A stretch of 64,000 nt of DNA from JABWBJ01 sp036507855 (GCA_036507855.1 DATCIJ010000018.1:16528-80527); one strand, 5' to 3'; counted from the first letter of the stretch, positions 1-8,799 are shown. Notes: a model not told the origin generated them from the sequence alone. A program made the numbers and translations.

Positions 1-1
1 C

Positions 2-715
2 ATCGAGACCCTCAACCGACGCGCCCTGAAGGGCGAGCTCGACGTCACCGCGGTTTCGATCCATGCCTATGCGTATCTCGCTGATCGCTACGCGCTGCTC
101 CCAAGTGGGTCCTCAATGGGCGACCGGTATGGCCCGCGTTTGGTGGCGCGACGTTCTGGTACGCTCAGCGATGCAACCGGAAAACGCATCGCCGTGCCCG
201 GCTTGCTCACCACGGCTTACCTGGCACTGAAACTCGCGCTGCCGCAGTTCGAGGCCGTGGTAATTCCCTTTGATGAGATCGAGGACGCCGTCACCGAGGG
301 GCGGGTCGATTTCGGACTTCTTATTCACGAGGGCCAGCTGACGTACGGAGAAACCGGACTCTCCCTCATTGCCGACATGGGAGAGTGGTGGTTCAGCAAG
401 ACCGGCCTTCCGCTTCCGCTCGGCGGCAACGTCGTCAGAAAGGACCTTGGAGCGGCACTTATCAGCGAGATTTCGCGCCATTTACGCGCCAGTATCGACT
501 ATGCATTAGAGCATCGTGCTGGTGCTTTGGATCACGCGATGCGCTTCGCACGAGGGCTTGATCGGGCGATGGCCGACACGTTCGTCGGCATGTACGTCAA
601 CGATTGGACGCGGGATTACGGCGAGCGCGGCCGTACGGCGGTCCGGACCCTGCTCGACCACGGCGTCAGGGCTGGAATCATCACCGGGCCCGTGACCGTT
701 GAGTTTGCCGACTGA
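2..715 (+). CDS. mqnD: 1,4-dihydroxy-6-naphthoate synthase MqnD (5' truncated by window edge)
   Basis: The reading frame is open from base 2, so the N-terminus lies outside the window. MqnD converts cyclic dehypoxanthinyl futalosine to 1,4-dihydroxy-6-naphthoate in the futalosine route to menaquinone. The visible part has the periplasmic-binding-protein-like fold signatures of the MqnA/MqnD family: VTAVSIHAYAYL near the start, GLLIHEGQLTY in the middle and LPLPLGGNVV after it. LPLGGN and IHEGQLTY are MqnD hallmarks as opposed to MqnA. It ends with TGA at 713-715. The rest of the pathway is not in the window. MqnD is a firm call from motifs; the substrate is known for the family, not tested here. 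Confidence 0.9.
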   Translation: METLNRRALKGELDVTAVSIHAYAYLADRYALLPSGSSMGDRYGPRLVARRSGTLSDATGKRIAVPGLLTTAYLALKLALPQFEAVVIPFDEIEDAVTEGRVDFGLLIHEGQLTYGETGLSLIADMGEWWFSKTGLPLPLGGNVVRKDLGAALISEISRHLRASIDYALEHRAGALDHAMRFARGLDRAMADTFVGMYVNDWTRDYGERGRTAVRTLLDHGVRAGIITGPVTVEFAD

Positions 716-1030
716 TTCCAGCAACAGGATGTTGATCCGGTGTCGGCGGCGGTCGGGCTTACCACTGGCGTGGGCGCAGGGCGCACCGAAAATCGCCTAA
801 AAAAAACCGTGGCCTAACGGTCGCGAGTGATGCCGCGCGCCAATGCCGTGGCGTCCGCTACGTTCGCCGCTTGACGCCGGAGCCCCGCCATTGTACTAGG
901 GTGTTCGCGGCAGTACCTGCATCGCCGCTGAATTCTCGAAGCCAACCACGACGCCGGGTTATGGACCAGCTAACCCGGGCGACACAGTCGCCGGAAAGTT
1001 CCCGGCGTATTCACCGCTAAGGAGGCACGC
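716..1030. other. Intergenic region between mqnD and the histone-like gene
   Basis: This 315-bp stretch holds no convincing gene. It contains an eight-A run near 799-806, one exact copy of the GCCTAACG octamer at 812-819 and a promoter-like pair at 871-899 that would drive the downstream histone-like gene. No tRNA or other structured RNA was recognised. Confidence 0.6.
871..899 (+). promoter_or_regulatory. Candidate sigma-70 promoter of the histone-like gene
   Basis: TTGACG at 871-876 and TACTAG at 894-899 are separated by 17 nt. Transcription would begin near 906, giving a leader of about 125 nt before the gene at 1031. Confidence 0.5.
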
Positions 1031-1612
1031 ATGCCGCGTGACGAGGAAGTCAACAAGCCCCTGCGATTCTCCGATGATGAGGAAGCGGAGGACACTGGGT
1101 ACGGTGGATCTTCTTTCGACGATGATGATGACGACGAAGAAGGAGGCTGGGGAGCCGGCAAACAGAGCAGCGACCTGTGGGATGAGCCGGAAGAGGCGTC
1201 GCTTGACGAAGATGAAGAACTCGCCGATCTGACCGAGGAGGCCGGCGGCGGCACCGACGACGAAGAAGAAGTCGTGTTCGGTGCGCCACCGCCGGCGCCC
1301 AGAGCGCGGGCTGCTAAGGCCGCCGCCGCGGCCCCTGCGGCCCCTGCGGCCGCTCCCGCTGCACCAATGGCACCCAAGGCAAAGGCTGTTGCCGCGACTC
1401 CGAAGCCCGCCGCAAAGCTGACGGCCCCGGCCAAGGCAAAGGCGGCCGCACCCAGGAAGGCCGCAAAGAAGGCCAGGCCCGCACCGAAGAAGGCCGCCAG
1501 GAAGGCGGCAAAGATGGCCAGGAAGCCCGCGAAGAAAGCGGGAAAGACAAAGAAGGCCGTGAAGAAAGCAGCCAGGAAGACGGCAAAGAAGGCGGCGCGC
1601 GGCAAGAAGTAG
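1031..1612 (+). CDS. Bipolar acidic/lysine-rich histone H1-like protein
   Basis: The 193-residue product has two opposite halves. Residues 1-85 are very acidic, with runs such as DDDDDDEE. Residues 95-193 are Ala/Pro/Lys-rich with repeated KKA and AKKA units, ending AARGKK, as in eukaryotic histone H1 tails and bacterial Hc1/AlgP-like proteins. No folded catalytic domain is visible. A strong ribosome site, AAGGAGG, lies a few bases before the ATG. The basic tail probably binds DNA or RNA and the acidic half may modulate that; both are inferences from composition. Low-complexity proteins can mislead on homology, so the function is tentative. Confidence 0.75.
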   Translation: MPRDEEVNKPLRFSDDEEAEDTGYGGSSFDDDDDDEEGGWGAGKQSSDLWDEPEEASLDEDEELADLTEEAGGGTDDEEEVVFGAPPPAPRARAAKAAAAAPAAPAAAPAAPMAPKAKAVAATPKPAAKLTAPAKAKAAAPRKAAKKARPAPKKAARKAAKMARKPAKKAGKTKKAVKKAARKTAKKAARGKK

Positions 1613-1731
1613 ATCGCCGCGGGCCTGAACTGGTTCGCAGCACGGAGTTATCGGTCGCGGGTGTGGACAGCATCCACATCCGCGGCCGTTTTGCCTAGCG
1701 AAGGCTCATCGTCGACGCGTAATGTTGCCTC

Positions 1732-2274
1732 ATGGCGGACTCGCCACTCGCGCTACTCAGGGCACACGCCCGACACGCACCTTGGAACGCTCGCGGCCTG
1801 GCCGCCCACGTAACCGCGCTCGTTGACTCCGCTGGCGTTCGTCCCACGAATGCGTCGGCGCGCGCGGCGCCGTCGGCGAGAGCAGTACGGTTCTACGTCG
1901 CCAACAACCTGATGGACCGGCCTGACGGCGTCGGCACCTCGGCGACGTATAACTACCGCCACTTTCTCCAGCTGCTGTCGATCAAACTTCGCCAACGCGA
2001 GGGATCGACACTCGAAGGCATCAAGCACGAGATGCATGACACGACCGGTGACGCTCTCGAACGCCGCGTCGCGCAATCGCTCGCTCCGGTACTCCTGACT
2101 GGTCGCCCGGGCGCAGCGGAACTCGACGACGAGGAACCAGTATCGTGGCGCCGCGTTCCGGTGGCGGACGGTATCGAACTGCATGTGCGCGCCGACTCGC
2201 CTGCGGCAAAAGAAGACACCGTGGTGGCCCTTCGCGAGGCAATACGTTCAACGCTCGGCCGCTCCGAGACATGA
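1732..2274 (+). CDS. MerR-like HTH regulator
   Basis: The 180-residue protein has a MerR-type winged-helix region around residues 45-95: the segment VRFYVANNLMDRP followed by TSATYNYRHFLQLLSIK resembles the recognition helix and wing of MerR-family proteins. The N-terminus (about 40 residues) and the C-terminal half are not recognised, and no metal-binding cysteines are present. It is the first gene of a three-gene unit; its stop overlaps the SDR start by 4 nt (ATGA at 2271-2274). A TAATGT box ends 6 nt before the ATG, so the mRNA may be leaderless. A regulatory role is likely; the ligand is unknown. Confidence 0.7.
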   Translation: MADSPLALLRAHARHAPWNARGLAAHVTALVDSAGVRPTNASARAAPSARAVRFYVANNLMDRPDGVGTSATYNYRHFLQLLSIKLRQREGSTLEGIKHEMHDTTGDALERRVAQSLAPVLLTGRPGAAELDDEEPVSWRRVPVADGIELHVRADSPAAKEDTVVALREAIRSTLGRSET

Positions 2275-3020
2275 CGGCCGGCAGCGCCTCCCTCTCCGCG
2301 CCCGCGGCCGATGAGCTGCGGGGGGCCTCAGTGGTACTCACTGGCGTGGGTCGACCCGGCCAGGTCGGCGAGGTGGTCGCATCCGCCTTCGCGGCCAGAG
2401 GCGCAACCGTCATCCTCGTTGATCGTGACCCGGACGCTGCCGGTGAACGCGCGGGAGATATCGGACGACAGGGCGCGACTGCTCACTCGTTCGGCTGCGA
2501 TCTCACCGATCCCAAAGCGGTTGGCGCGCTTTCGGAAGACGTGGGCAAGCTGGCTCCGTCCGGCGTCGCCGCGGTCGTCCACATGGCCGGCGGATACGTG
2601 GACGGCACGCCGGTGTCAGAGACAGAACCCGCCATCTGGCACAAGCTGTTCGCGATCAATCTCACCACCGCGTTCGTCAGCACACGCGCGTTCCTGCCAC
2701 TCGTACGCCGCGCCAGGGGGTCCATGGTCTATTTTGCCTCGGCGGCTTCGCTCCCTGGCGCCGCGGTGAAGAACATGTCGGCGTATTCAGCCGCGAAGGG
2801 TGGCGTCATTACGCTCATGCGTGCGGTCGCAGCCGAGGAGCGCGCGAACGGAGTGCGGTCAAACGCACTTGCCCCGCAGGCAATTCGAACTGGCGAGAAC
2901 CTCGCCTCCATGGGCAAGGAGCACGAGTACGTCGAACGGGAAACCGTTGCGGCTTGGGTCCTGTGGCTCTGTTCGCGTGCCGCTGGACCGGTCACTGGTC
3001 AGGTCATCCGACTCGGGTAA
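2271..3020 (+). CDS. Short-chain dehydrogenase/reductase (SDR family)
   Basis: This is a 249-residue SDR enzyme. The Rossmann nucleotide-binding motif is varied (VLTGVGRPGQVGE in place of TGxxxGxG) at about residues 21-33, followed by the strand-end aspartate in ILVDRD. The NAG motif reads MAGGY. The catalytic serine lies in YFASAAS and the Tyr-Lys pair in YSAAKGG, so the Ser-Tyr-Lys triad appears complete. The ATG start overlaps the MerR stop, which favours this start over longer readings. The substrate cannot be told from sequence. Coupling to a MerR-like and a RepA-like gene is unusual. Confidence 0.85.
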   Translation: MTAGSASLSAPAADELRGASVVLTGVGRPGQVGEVVASAFAARGATVILVDRDPDAAGERAGDIGRQGATAHSFGCDLTDPKAVGALSEDVGKLAPSGVAAVVHMAGGYVDGTPVSETEPAIWHKLFAINLTTAFVSTRAFLPLVRRARGSMVYFASAASLPGAAVKNMSAYSAAKGGVITLMRAVAAEERANGVRSNALAPQAIRTGENLASMGKEHEYVERETVAAWVLWLCSRAAGPVTGQVIRLG

Positions 3021-3024
3021 CGCC

Positions 3025-3906
3025 ATGCTTGGACCTGACTCGACGACGCCTCCCGTCGATGACGCCAGTGCCCGGCGAGCACCATCGCGCATCGTGCTGC
3101 TGGATCGAAGCCTGGAGTCCCTGCCGCTGTTCCGCTTGAGCGATTCCTCCGACTCGGGTCCCGTTGTCCACGCTCCGGAATCAGGAGGACGGTGGCGGGT
3201 TCTCCCCACACCTGGGGATCGCCTTCCTGGCACGTTTGACCAGGACGTGTATGTCGAGGTGTGCCGGCGATTCCACGAGAGTGGCGCGCCGTCTGATGGC
3301 GCGGTCACGTTCACGCTCCACGCTCTCCTGCGCTCGATCGGGCGTCGAGCCGATGGCCGTACGTACGAACAGCTCCGCAGGGCGCTCGTCCGCCTGGAGC
3401 GAACGACGCTCGAATCGATCGACGCGTATTGGAGCGCCACCTCGGGAACGCCGGTTTCGCTCCGCTTCACGCTCTTCTCGAGCGTCAGCATTGACCGACG
3501 CCGGCAGGCTGACAAGGACCAGCTATCTCTCTTTGCCACTCTGTCGTCGTCCGAACCGGGCGACGCGCGCGTCACCTTGTCTCCTCCGCTCCGCGCCAAC
3601 ATTGCAGCGGGACACTCCTCGATGATCCTCTCGTCGCAGTACTTCGCTCTGTCCTCACCAGTGGCCCGGCGTCTTTACCGGATGATTGAAGTGAGCAGGT
3701 CAGAAGGAAGCCTGGCCTGGCGGGTCAGCCTCGAGCGACTGGCCGAGCGCGTTCCGTTGGCACAGCGATATCCATCACATCTCGTGAGAGTTCTCCAGCC
3801 GGCGCACGAAATGCTCCTGTCGGCTGGGATCCTCCGAAGCGCAGAAATTCGACAGCAGCGTCGTGCCTGGATGGTGGACTATGTCCTGGCAGGCCGCACG
3901 AAATAG
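3025..3906 (+). CDS. Plasmid-type replication initiator A (RPA/RepA)-like protein
   Basis: The protein (293 residues from ATG 3025) matches the layout of the replication initiator protein A family of plasmids. It shows FDQDVYVEVCRRF near residue 75, a conserved RTYEQLRRALVRLERTTLES winged-helix region, then SSQYFALSSPVARRLYRMIE and a second helical winged region ending AWMVDYVL. The start lies 4 nt after the SDR stop. There is no parAB, iteron array or plasmid gene beside it, while the window carries core chromosomal genes. It may be a domesticated initiator acting as a DNA-binding regulator. The family call is by eye; the function is inference. Confidence 0.7.
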   Translation: MLGPDSTTPPVDDASARRAPSRIVLLDRSLESLPLFRLSDSSDSGPVVHAPESGGRWRVLPTPGDRLPGTFDQDVYVEVCRRFHESGAPSDGAVTFTLHALLRSIGRRADGRTYEQLRRALVRLERTTLESIDAYWSATSGTPVSLRFTLFSSVSIDRRRQADKDQLSLFATLSSSEPGDARVTLSPPLRANIAAGHSSMILSSQYFALSSPVARRLYRMIEVSRSEGSLAWRVSLERLAERVPLAQRYPSHLVRVLQPAHEMLLSAGILRSAEIRQQRRAWMVDYVLAGRTK

Positions 3907-4118
3907 CGCGAGAGGCGCTGCCGTCGGGGCATGCCGACGGCCACGGGTCAGTGTGTGAGGAATTCGAGCGGCAGAGTCCTTGCGGGGGTCCTGTTGCCCG
4001 GTGTTAGCATTCCTTGAGCCAGTTGGCGCAACCCGTTGTGGCTCATGGCGTGACCGACCACCTGGTTGCGCAGTCCGGATCTATAGGCCCGCGGGAACTC
4101 GCTGACCCCGTCAACGTA

Positions 4119-4147
4119 CTGACCACGGTCAGCTCTTTAACTAAGGT
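4119..4147 (+). promoter_or_regulatory. Candidate leaderless promoter of the S41 protease gene
   Basis: CTGACC (4119-4124) and TAAGGT (4142-4147) are spaced by 17 nt. Only 6 nt separate the -10 box from the ATG at 4154, so transcription would start at or next to the start codon. There is no Shine-Dalgarno sequence. Confidence 0.5.
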
Positions 4148-4153
4148 GTCTCA

Positions 4154-5731
4154 ATGCGTCCATCACGCAGAATCACCCTGATCGGTGTCATCCTCGTGCC
4201 CGCCATTGCGGGCGCGTTCGTCGTGCAGGATCGCGCCTCGCGAGAGGGCGGCCGCCTGTTTGCGCAGGTGCTCGACCTGGTCAATGCGCGGTTTGTCGAC
4301 TCTGTGAACACAGCCGACCTGTATGAGAAGGCGGCACGCGGCCTCGTCACGCAGCTCCAGGATCCGTATTCGGAGCTGATGTCTCCGCGGCAGCTCACCC
4401 AGTTCAATACCAGCACCGCTGGCCGGTACGGCGGTATCGGCATGCGGATCGAGGAGCAGCCCGGGAAAGGCGTCACGATCGTACAGGTGTTCCCGAACAC
4501 GCCGGCAGAAAGAGCCGGCATTCGTGAGGGCGACATCATCGTCGGCGTCGACACGCTCTCCGTGCGCGGATGGAATTCGCGTCGCGTCGCTGATTCGCTG
4601 ACGGGTACTCCGGGAACAAAGGTGAACGTCACGTTTGCGCGCCCCAGCGTTCCCGAGCCGATCAAGGCCACGTTTACTCGCGCCTTGATCCGCGTTCCCG
4701 CCGTCCCGTACGCGATCATGTTCGACGGCAAGATCGGCTACGTGCCGCTGCAGGGTTTCAACGAGACGTCGACGAGCGAACTCGCCAAGGCAATCGTGAA
4801 CCTTCAGGCGCAGGGCGCGAAGGGCATGGTGCTCGACTTGCGCTGGAACCCTGGTGGCTTCCTCGACCAGTCGCTCTCAATCAGCAACCTGTTCCTCAAG
4901 GAAGGACAGGAAATCGCCAGCGTACGCGGTCGAAACGTTGAGCCGCAGACGTATTACGCCCGTGAAAAACCCATCGCGCCGACGCTCCCGCTCGTCATCC
5001 TGACCGACCAGTACTCGGCGTCGGCTTCCGAGATCGTCGCTGGCGCGCTTCAGGACCACGATCGCGCGGTCATTGTGGGAACGACCTCGTTCGGCAAGGG
5101 CCTCGTCCAGACCGTGTTCAACCTGGACGGCGGCTACGCGCTGAAGATGACGACGGGCAAGTGGTACACACCATCCGGTCGCTCAATTCAGAAGGAGCGT
5201 GTCCTCACCGAAGACGGAGCGTGGGTCGAGGTAGATCATGATTCACTCGAGGCCGGTCAGCCCGGCTCGCAGCGTCCCACCTTCAAGTCTGATGCGGGCC
5301 GCACCGTGTACGGCGGCGGCGCGGTCACACCGGACCTGATGGTCAAACCTGACACCTTTACGACCGCGGAGCAGGAATTCCGTAAGGCAACCGCGGCCAA
5401 GTGGCAGGAGATTTACGTCCTCCTGTACGACTACGCGTACGAGTTGAAGGGAAAGGTCGCTCCGAACTTCACCGTCCAGCCCGCATGGCGCGACGAACTC
5501 TACCGCCGGTTCCAGAGCAAAGGCATCGAGGTAGACCGTAATCTCTACGCCGGCGCCTCGCGGTTCATCGATCGGGAACTTGACGCCCGGATTTCGCGTC
5601 TCGCCTTTGGCGACTCGACAGCGCGACGCCGCTCACTCGATGACGATCCGCAACTTCGGCAGGCGCTCGAGCTTCTCCGTCGGGGAAATACGCAGCAGGA
5701 GCTTTTCACCCTCGTCACCGCCAAGCGATAG
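4154..5731 (+). CDS. S41 carboxy-terminal processing peptidase (CtpA/Prc-like)
   Basis: The protein has 525 residues. An N-terminal hydrophobic stretch (ITLIGVILVPAIAGAFVV) acts as signal peptide or anchor, placing it in the periplasm. A PDZ domain spans about residues 90-175 (GRYGGIGMRIEEQPGKGVT, then TPAERAGIREGDII). The S41 catalytic domain follows, with the serine in YSASASEIVAGAL and the lysine in SFGKGLVQTVF, giving the Ser-Lys dyad. The last 150 residues are a C-terminal extension found in many CtpA homologues. It should cleave proteins near their C-termini. The PD40 protein gene follows after 10 nt. Confidence 0.93.
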   Translation: MRPSRRITLIGVILVPAIAGAFVVQDRASREGGRLFAQVLDLVNARFVDSVNTADLYEKAARGLVTQLQDPYSELMSPRQLTQFNTSTAGRYGGIGMRIEEQPGKGVTIVQVFPNTPAERAGIREGDIIVGVDTLSVRGWNSRRVADSLTGTPGTKVNVTFARPSVPEPIKATFTRALIRVPAVPYAIMFDGKIGYVPLQGFNETSTSELAKAIVNLQAQGAKGMVLDLRWNPGGFLDQSLSISNLFLKEGQEIASVRGRNVEPQTYYAREKPIAPTLPLVILTDQYSASASEIVAGALQDHDRAVIVGTTSFGKGLVQTVFNLDGGYALKMTTGKWYTPSGRSIQKERVLTEDGAWVEVDHDSLEAGQPGSQRPTFKSDAGRTVYGGGAVTPDLMVKPDTFTTAEQEFRKATAAKWQEIYVLLYDYAYELKGKVAPNFTVQPAWRDELYRRFQSKGIEVDRNLYAGASRFIDRELDARISRLAFGDSTARRRSLDDDPQLRQALELLRRGNTQQELFTLVTAKR

Positions 5732-5741
5732 ATTCCAGCGC

Positions 5742-6788
5742 ATGAAGAGATCGATACTCGGCGCCGCCACGATCTTCGTGGCGGCGTTTCAATCTGGGTC
5801 GGCACAAGGGCCCCAGACGGTCGCCCCGCAGACCGGTGAGAGCCACTTCGCCGCCATCCGGCAGGTGACATTCGGCGGCGAGAACGCCGAAGCGTATTTC
5901 AGCCGCGACGGTAAGTGGCTCACGTTCCAGTCTACGCGCGAGGGAAACGCCTGCGACCAGCAGTATGTGATGCGGATCGATGGCACCGGCCTCAAGCGCG
6001 TTTCGAACGGTCGCGGAAAGACTACGTGCGGGTGGTTTCTTCCCGACGGTCAGCGCCTGTTCTTCGCCTCTTCGCACGCACATGACTCCACGTGCCCGCC
6101 GCGCCCTGATCCTTCAAAGGGCTACGTGTGGGGACTCGACCGGTTTGACATCTACACGGCCAACCGCGACGGATCGGGATTGCGCCGCCTGACGAATTAC
6201 GACGTTTACACCGCCGAGGGTGTGCTTTCGCCCGACGGTCGCCGCATCGTCTTCACGTCGTTGAAGGATGGAGATCTCGACATCTACACGATGAACATCG
6301 ATGGCTCCGACATCCGGCGACTGACCACGACACCCGGCTACGACGGGGGACCATGGTGGTCGCCTGACGGCACGAAGATCGTCTACCGTGCCTGGCATCC
6401 ACCCGACTCAGCCGGGCTCGCGGATTACCGCGGACTGCTCGCGCAGCGCATGGTCCGTCCAAGCCGGATGGAATTGTGGGTGATGAACGCTGACGGAAGC
6501 GATCAACGACAGATCACCAATCTTGGTGGTGCGAACTTCGGGCCCTCGTGGACTCCGGATGGTCGCCGGATTGTCTTCTCTTCGAACTACAAGAATCCGA
6601 GAAGCCGCAACTTCGAGCTCTACCTCGTGAATCTGGATGGCTCCGGACTGGAGCAGATCACGAGTCATGAGGAGTTCGACGGGTTTCCGATGTTCAGTCC
6701 GGATGGTCGCAAGATTGTCTGGGCATCCAATCGTGGTAACTCAAAGCCGGGCGAGACGAACCTGTTTATCGCCGATTGGAAGAACTGA
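5742..6788 (+). CDS. TolB-like WD40/PD40 beta-propeller protein
   Basis: The 348-residue secreted protein has a signal peptide (MKRSILGAATIFVAAFQSGSA). It is followed by at least five PD40 repeats with the usual core, for example SPDGRRIVFTSLKDGDLDIY, SPDGTKIVYRAW, TPDGRRIVFSSNY and SPDGRKIVWASNR. These form a beta-propeller like that of TolB. TolB proper works in the Tol-Pal envelope system, but no tol or pal genes are near, so this is probably one of the many TolB-like periplasmic proteins of such bacteria. The ATG at 5742 gives a clean signal peptide and lies 10 nt after the S41 stop. Confidence 0.85.
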   Translation: MKRSILGAATIFVAAFQSGSAQGPQTVAPQTGESHFAAIRQVTFGGENAEAYFSRDGKWLTFQSTREGNACDQQYVMRIDGTGLKRVSNGRGKTTCGWFLPDGQRLFFASSHAHDSTCPPRPDPSKGYVWGLDRFDIYTANRDGSGLRRLTNYDVYTAEGVLSPDGRRIVFTSLKDGDLDIYTMNIDGSDIRRLTTTPGYDGGPWWSPDGTKIVYRAWHPPDSAGLADYRGLLAQRMVRPSRMELWVMNADGSDQRQITNLGGANFGPSWTPDGRRIVFSSNYKNPRSRNFELYLVNLDGSGLEQITSHEEFDGFPMFSPDGRKIVWASNRGNSKPGETNLFIADWKN

Positions 6789-6876
6789 CAGCGGCCGCTC
6801 AGACAGGCGTCGTTCCACTTCCGCGATTGGCCGTTCGACCCGTACAATCCACGAGTCCCTCTGATAGGACGTTCGC

Positions 6877-7914
6877 ATGCTAACGCTGGCGATTATCGGC
6901 GGCATCGTGGTTCTGGTACTTGCCCGGTCGGTGAAGATCATCGGTCAGGCGGAGGTGATCGTGGTCGAGCGGCTGGGCCGCTTCCATCGTGTCGCGCGTT
7001 CCGGGCTGAACGTGCTTCTGCCTTTCATAGAGCGCCCGCGCCACCTGGATGTCAGGTACTCGGAGACGGACCCCTCCGGACTCCGGCGGATTACCTCCAG
7101 CTCCACCTCTCGAATCGACCTGCGTGAGCAGGTTCTGAACTTCCCAAGCCAGCCGGTGATCACGAAGGACAACGTGACCATCGATATCGATGCGGTGCTG
7201 TACTATCGCATTGCCGACCCACAGAAGGCGACCTACTCGGTGCAGAACCTTCCGTATGCCCTGGAGACGCTGACAAAGACCACGTTGCGGCAGATCGTCG
7301 GAGAAATGGAACTCGACGCCACGCTGTCCAGCCGCGAAATGATCAACAAGCGGATGCGCGAGGTTATCGAGGAGGCGTCGATCGGGTGGGGTGTGGACGT
7401 TACGCGGGTCGAGCTGCAGGCGATCGAACCGCCCCACGACATCCAGCAAGCCATGGAGTTGCAGATGCGCGCCGAGCGCGAGCGGCGCGCCGCCGTCACC
7501 ACGGCCGAAGGAGGAAAGCTCGCGGCTATTCTCGAGGCCGAGGGTGTAAGGGAGTCGCAGATAAGGCGTGCCGAGGGTGAGCGCGAGGCGTCGATTCTGC
7601 GCGCTCAGGGTCAAGCGGAGGCGCGCCTCACGACGGCTCAAGCCGAGGCTGAGGCTTTGCAGCGAATCGCTGCGTCGCTGCCTGAAGGACAGGCGGCGAT
7701 GTACCTGCTGGGGCAGAAGTACCTCGAGTCCCTGCCCGCGCTGGCGCAGGGGAAGGGAACCACGGTATTTCTTCCTGTTGAGGCTGCCGGTGTCATGGGA
7801 GCTCTCGGGGGACTTCGAGAGATGCTGAAGGCCGGCAGCTCAGGAAGCGGTCCGGACACGCAGCGTGCTCTGGGAGCGGGTCCGATTGATTCGAAGAACT
7901 CCAAGCGCGAGTAG
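6877..7914 (+). CDS. SPFH/Band 7 membrane protein (QmcA/stomatin-like)
   Basis: The 345-residue protein starts with one transmembrane helix (LTLAIIGGIVVLVLARSV). A Band 7/SPFH domain follows: VVERLGRFHRVARSGLNVLL, then DLREQVLNFPSQPVITKDNV and VLYYRIADPQKATYSV. A long charged coiled coil lies at about residues 190-260 (repeats of AERERR and EAEGVRESQIRRAEGERE). QmcA-type proteins form large membrane oligomers that scaffold or regulate membrane proteases. A TACAAT box 29 nt before the ATG, and AGGA closer in, suggest its own promoter. No NfeD partner gene is next to it. Confidence 0.9.
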   Translation: MLTLAIIGGIVVLVLARSVKIIGQAEVIVVERLGRFHRVARSGLNVLLPFIERPRHLDVRYSETDPSGLRRITSSSTSRIDLREQVLNFPSQPVITKDNVTIDIDAVLYYRIADPQKATYSVQNLPYALETLTKTTLRQIVGEMELDATLSSREMINKRMREVIEEASIGWGVDVTRVELQAIEPPHDIQQAMELQMRAERERRAAVTTAEGGKLAAILEAEGVRESQIRRAEGEREASILRAQGQAEARLTTAQAEAEALQRIAASLPEGQAAMYLLGQKYLESLPALAQGKGTTVFLPVEAAGVMGALGGLREMLKAGSSGSGPDTQRALGAGPIDSKNSKRE

Positions 7915-7917
7915 CCG

Positions 7918-8139
7918 TTGCCGGCTCCCATCGATCAGGCGCGCGCAGAGCGGATCGGCCGCAGTCATCCATGCGAGCGATGCCTCGAGTACAGCTTCAA
8001 GAAGTTCGTCGTGAAGCCCGCGGCACCAGTGCATCGCTCCGAACTGGGTGCCATGTGGATCGTAACGCGGTCCTGCGGAGTTTGCGGACTCGCCAGCGAA
8101 CTCGCGCTCGACGCCGAGGGCGACATCGTTTACGGCTGA
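7918..8139 (+). CDS. Small four-cysteine (zinc-ribbon-like) protein
   Basis: This is a 73-residue protein with CERC near residue 19 and CGVC near residue 53, the pattern of a zinc ribbon. The start is TTG, 3 nt after the SPFH stop, which suggests translational coupling. There is no signal peptide or membrane helix. The cysteine pairs support a real gene, but no function can be named. Confidence 0.55.
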   Translation: MPAPIDQARAERIGRSHPCERCLEYSFKKFVVKPAAPVHRSELGAMWIVTRSCGVCGLASELALDAEGDIVYG

Positions 8140-8381
8140 AGACCGGTGCCCACCACGGTCCGTCGTATCGGCTTCCCAACGCTCCATCTGGTAGACGCGT
8201 ACCTCGCTGAGCCGGCGTGAATCAGTCTTGTTCTGGAACGACGTCCGCCGCGCGTGAGCCTGAGATTGGCAGCGGCGTATCTCGTTAGATGCTGGCAACT
8301 TGGATATGGGCCCCAAGGTGGTTAGTTTCAAACACCGGCCGTCCTGGGCAAGTGGGTCGGGTTTACAGTTTTGGAGGAGTC

Positions 8382-8591
8382 ATGCGCAAGCCTCGTCCGG
8401 CGACGTACAATCCCGCGCAGGCGCTGCATTTGATCGCAAGCGACCGCACGGGTTCTCCGCTTAGCTGTCCATCATGCTCCGGTAACATCGAGCGTTCGCC
8501 GTCACTCATCCCGCCCGCCCCGCATTCGCACGTAACGCTGCGGTGCACGTCGTGTGGACGTTTTGCCCGCTACATCGCGGGCGCGGCCTGA
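8382..8591 (+). CDS. Small zinc-ribbon protein
   Basis: The 69-residue product contains CPSC near residue 29 and CTSC near residue 55, a likely zinc ribbon. A good ribosome site, GGAGGAG, sits 6 nt before the ATG, which decides the start over a longer upstream reading. It lies between another small CxxC protein and a cold-shock gene. The function is unknown. Confidence 0.65.
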   Translation: MRKPRPATYNPAQALHLIASDRTGSPLSCPSCSGNIERSPSLIPPAPHSHVTLRCTSCGRFARYIAGAA

Positions 8592-8799
8592 GACGGTTCA
8601 GCTCCACCAAATCGTTCTTGTCAATGGAACACATCGCTCCCGTGTCTCATTCCGGGGGCGGTTTGCATAAGTGCGCGCCGGGACGTCGATATCCCGGAAT
8701 CCAGGTACCCGAACAACCCGGACAGGCAAGGCAAGCCGGCGGGGCGTCGAGTACGAGTCTTTCACATCAGCCCGACCGGGAACGAAAGGAGTAGGTGCA

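Noticed and set aside
970..1605. Long minus-strand open frame opposite the histone-like gene, rich in Ala and Phe
   Set aside because: It is the antisense shadow of the low-complexity KKA repeats; the plus-strand gene has a strong ribosome site.
3025..3906. Integrated plasmid including the RepA-like gene
   Set aside because: No integrase, partition, mobilisation or attachment repeats are seen nearby; kept only as a possibility in the findings.
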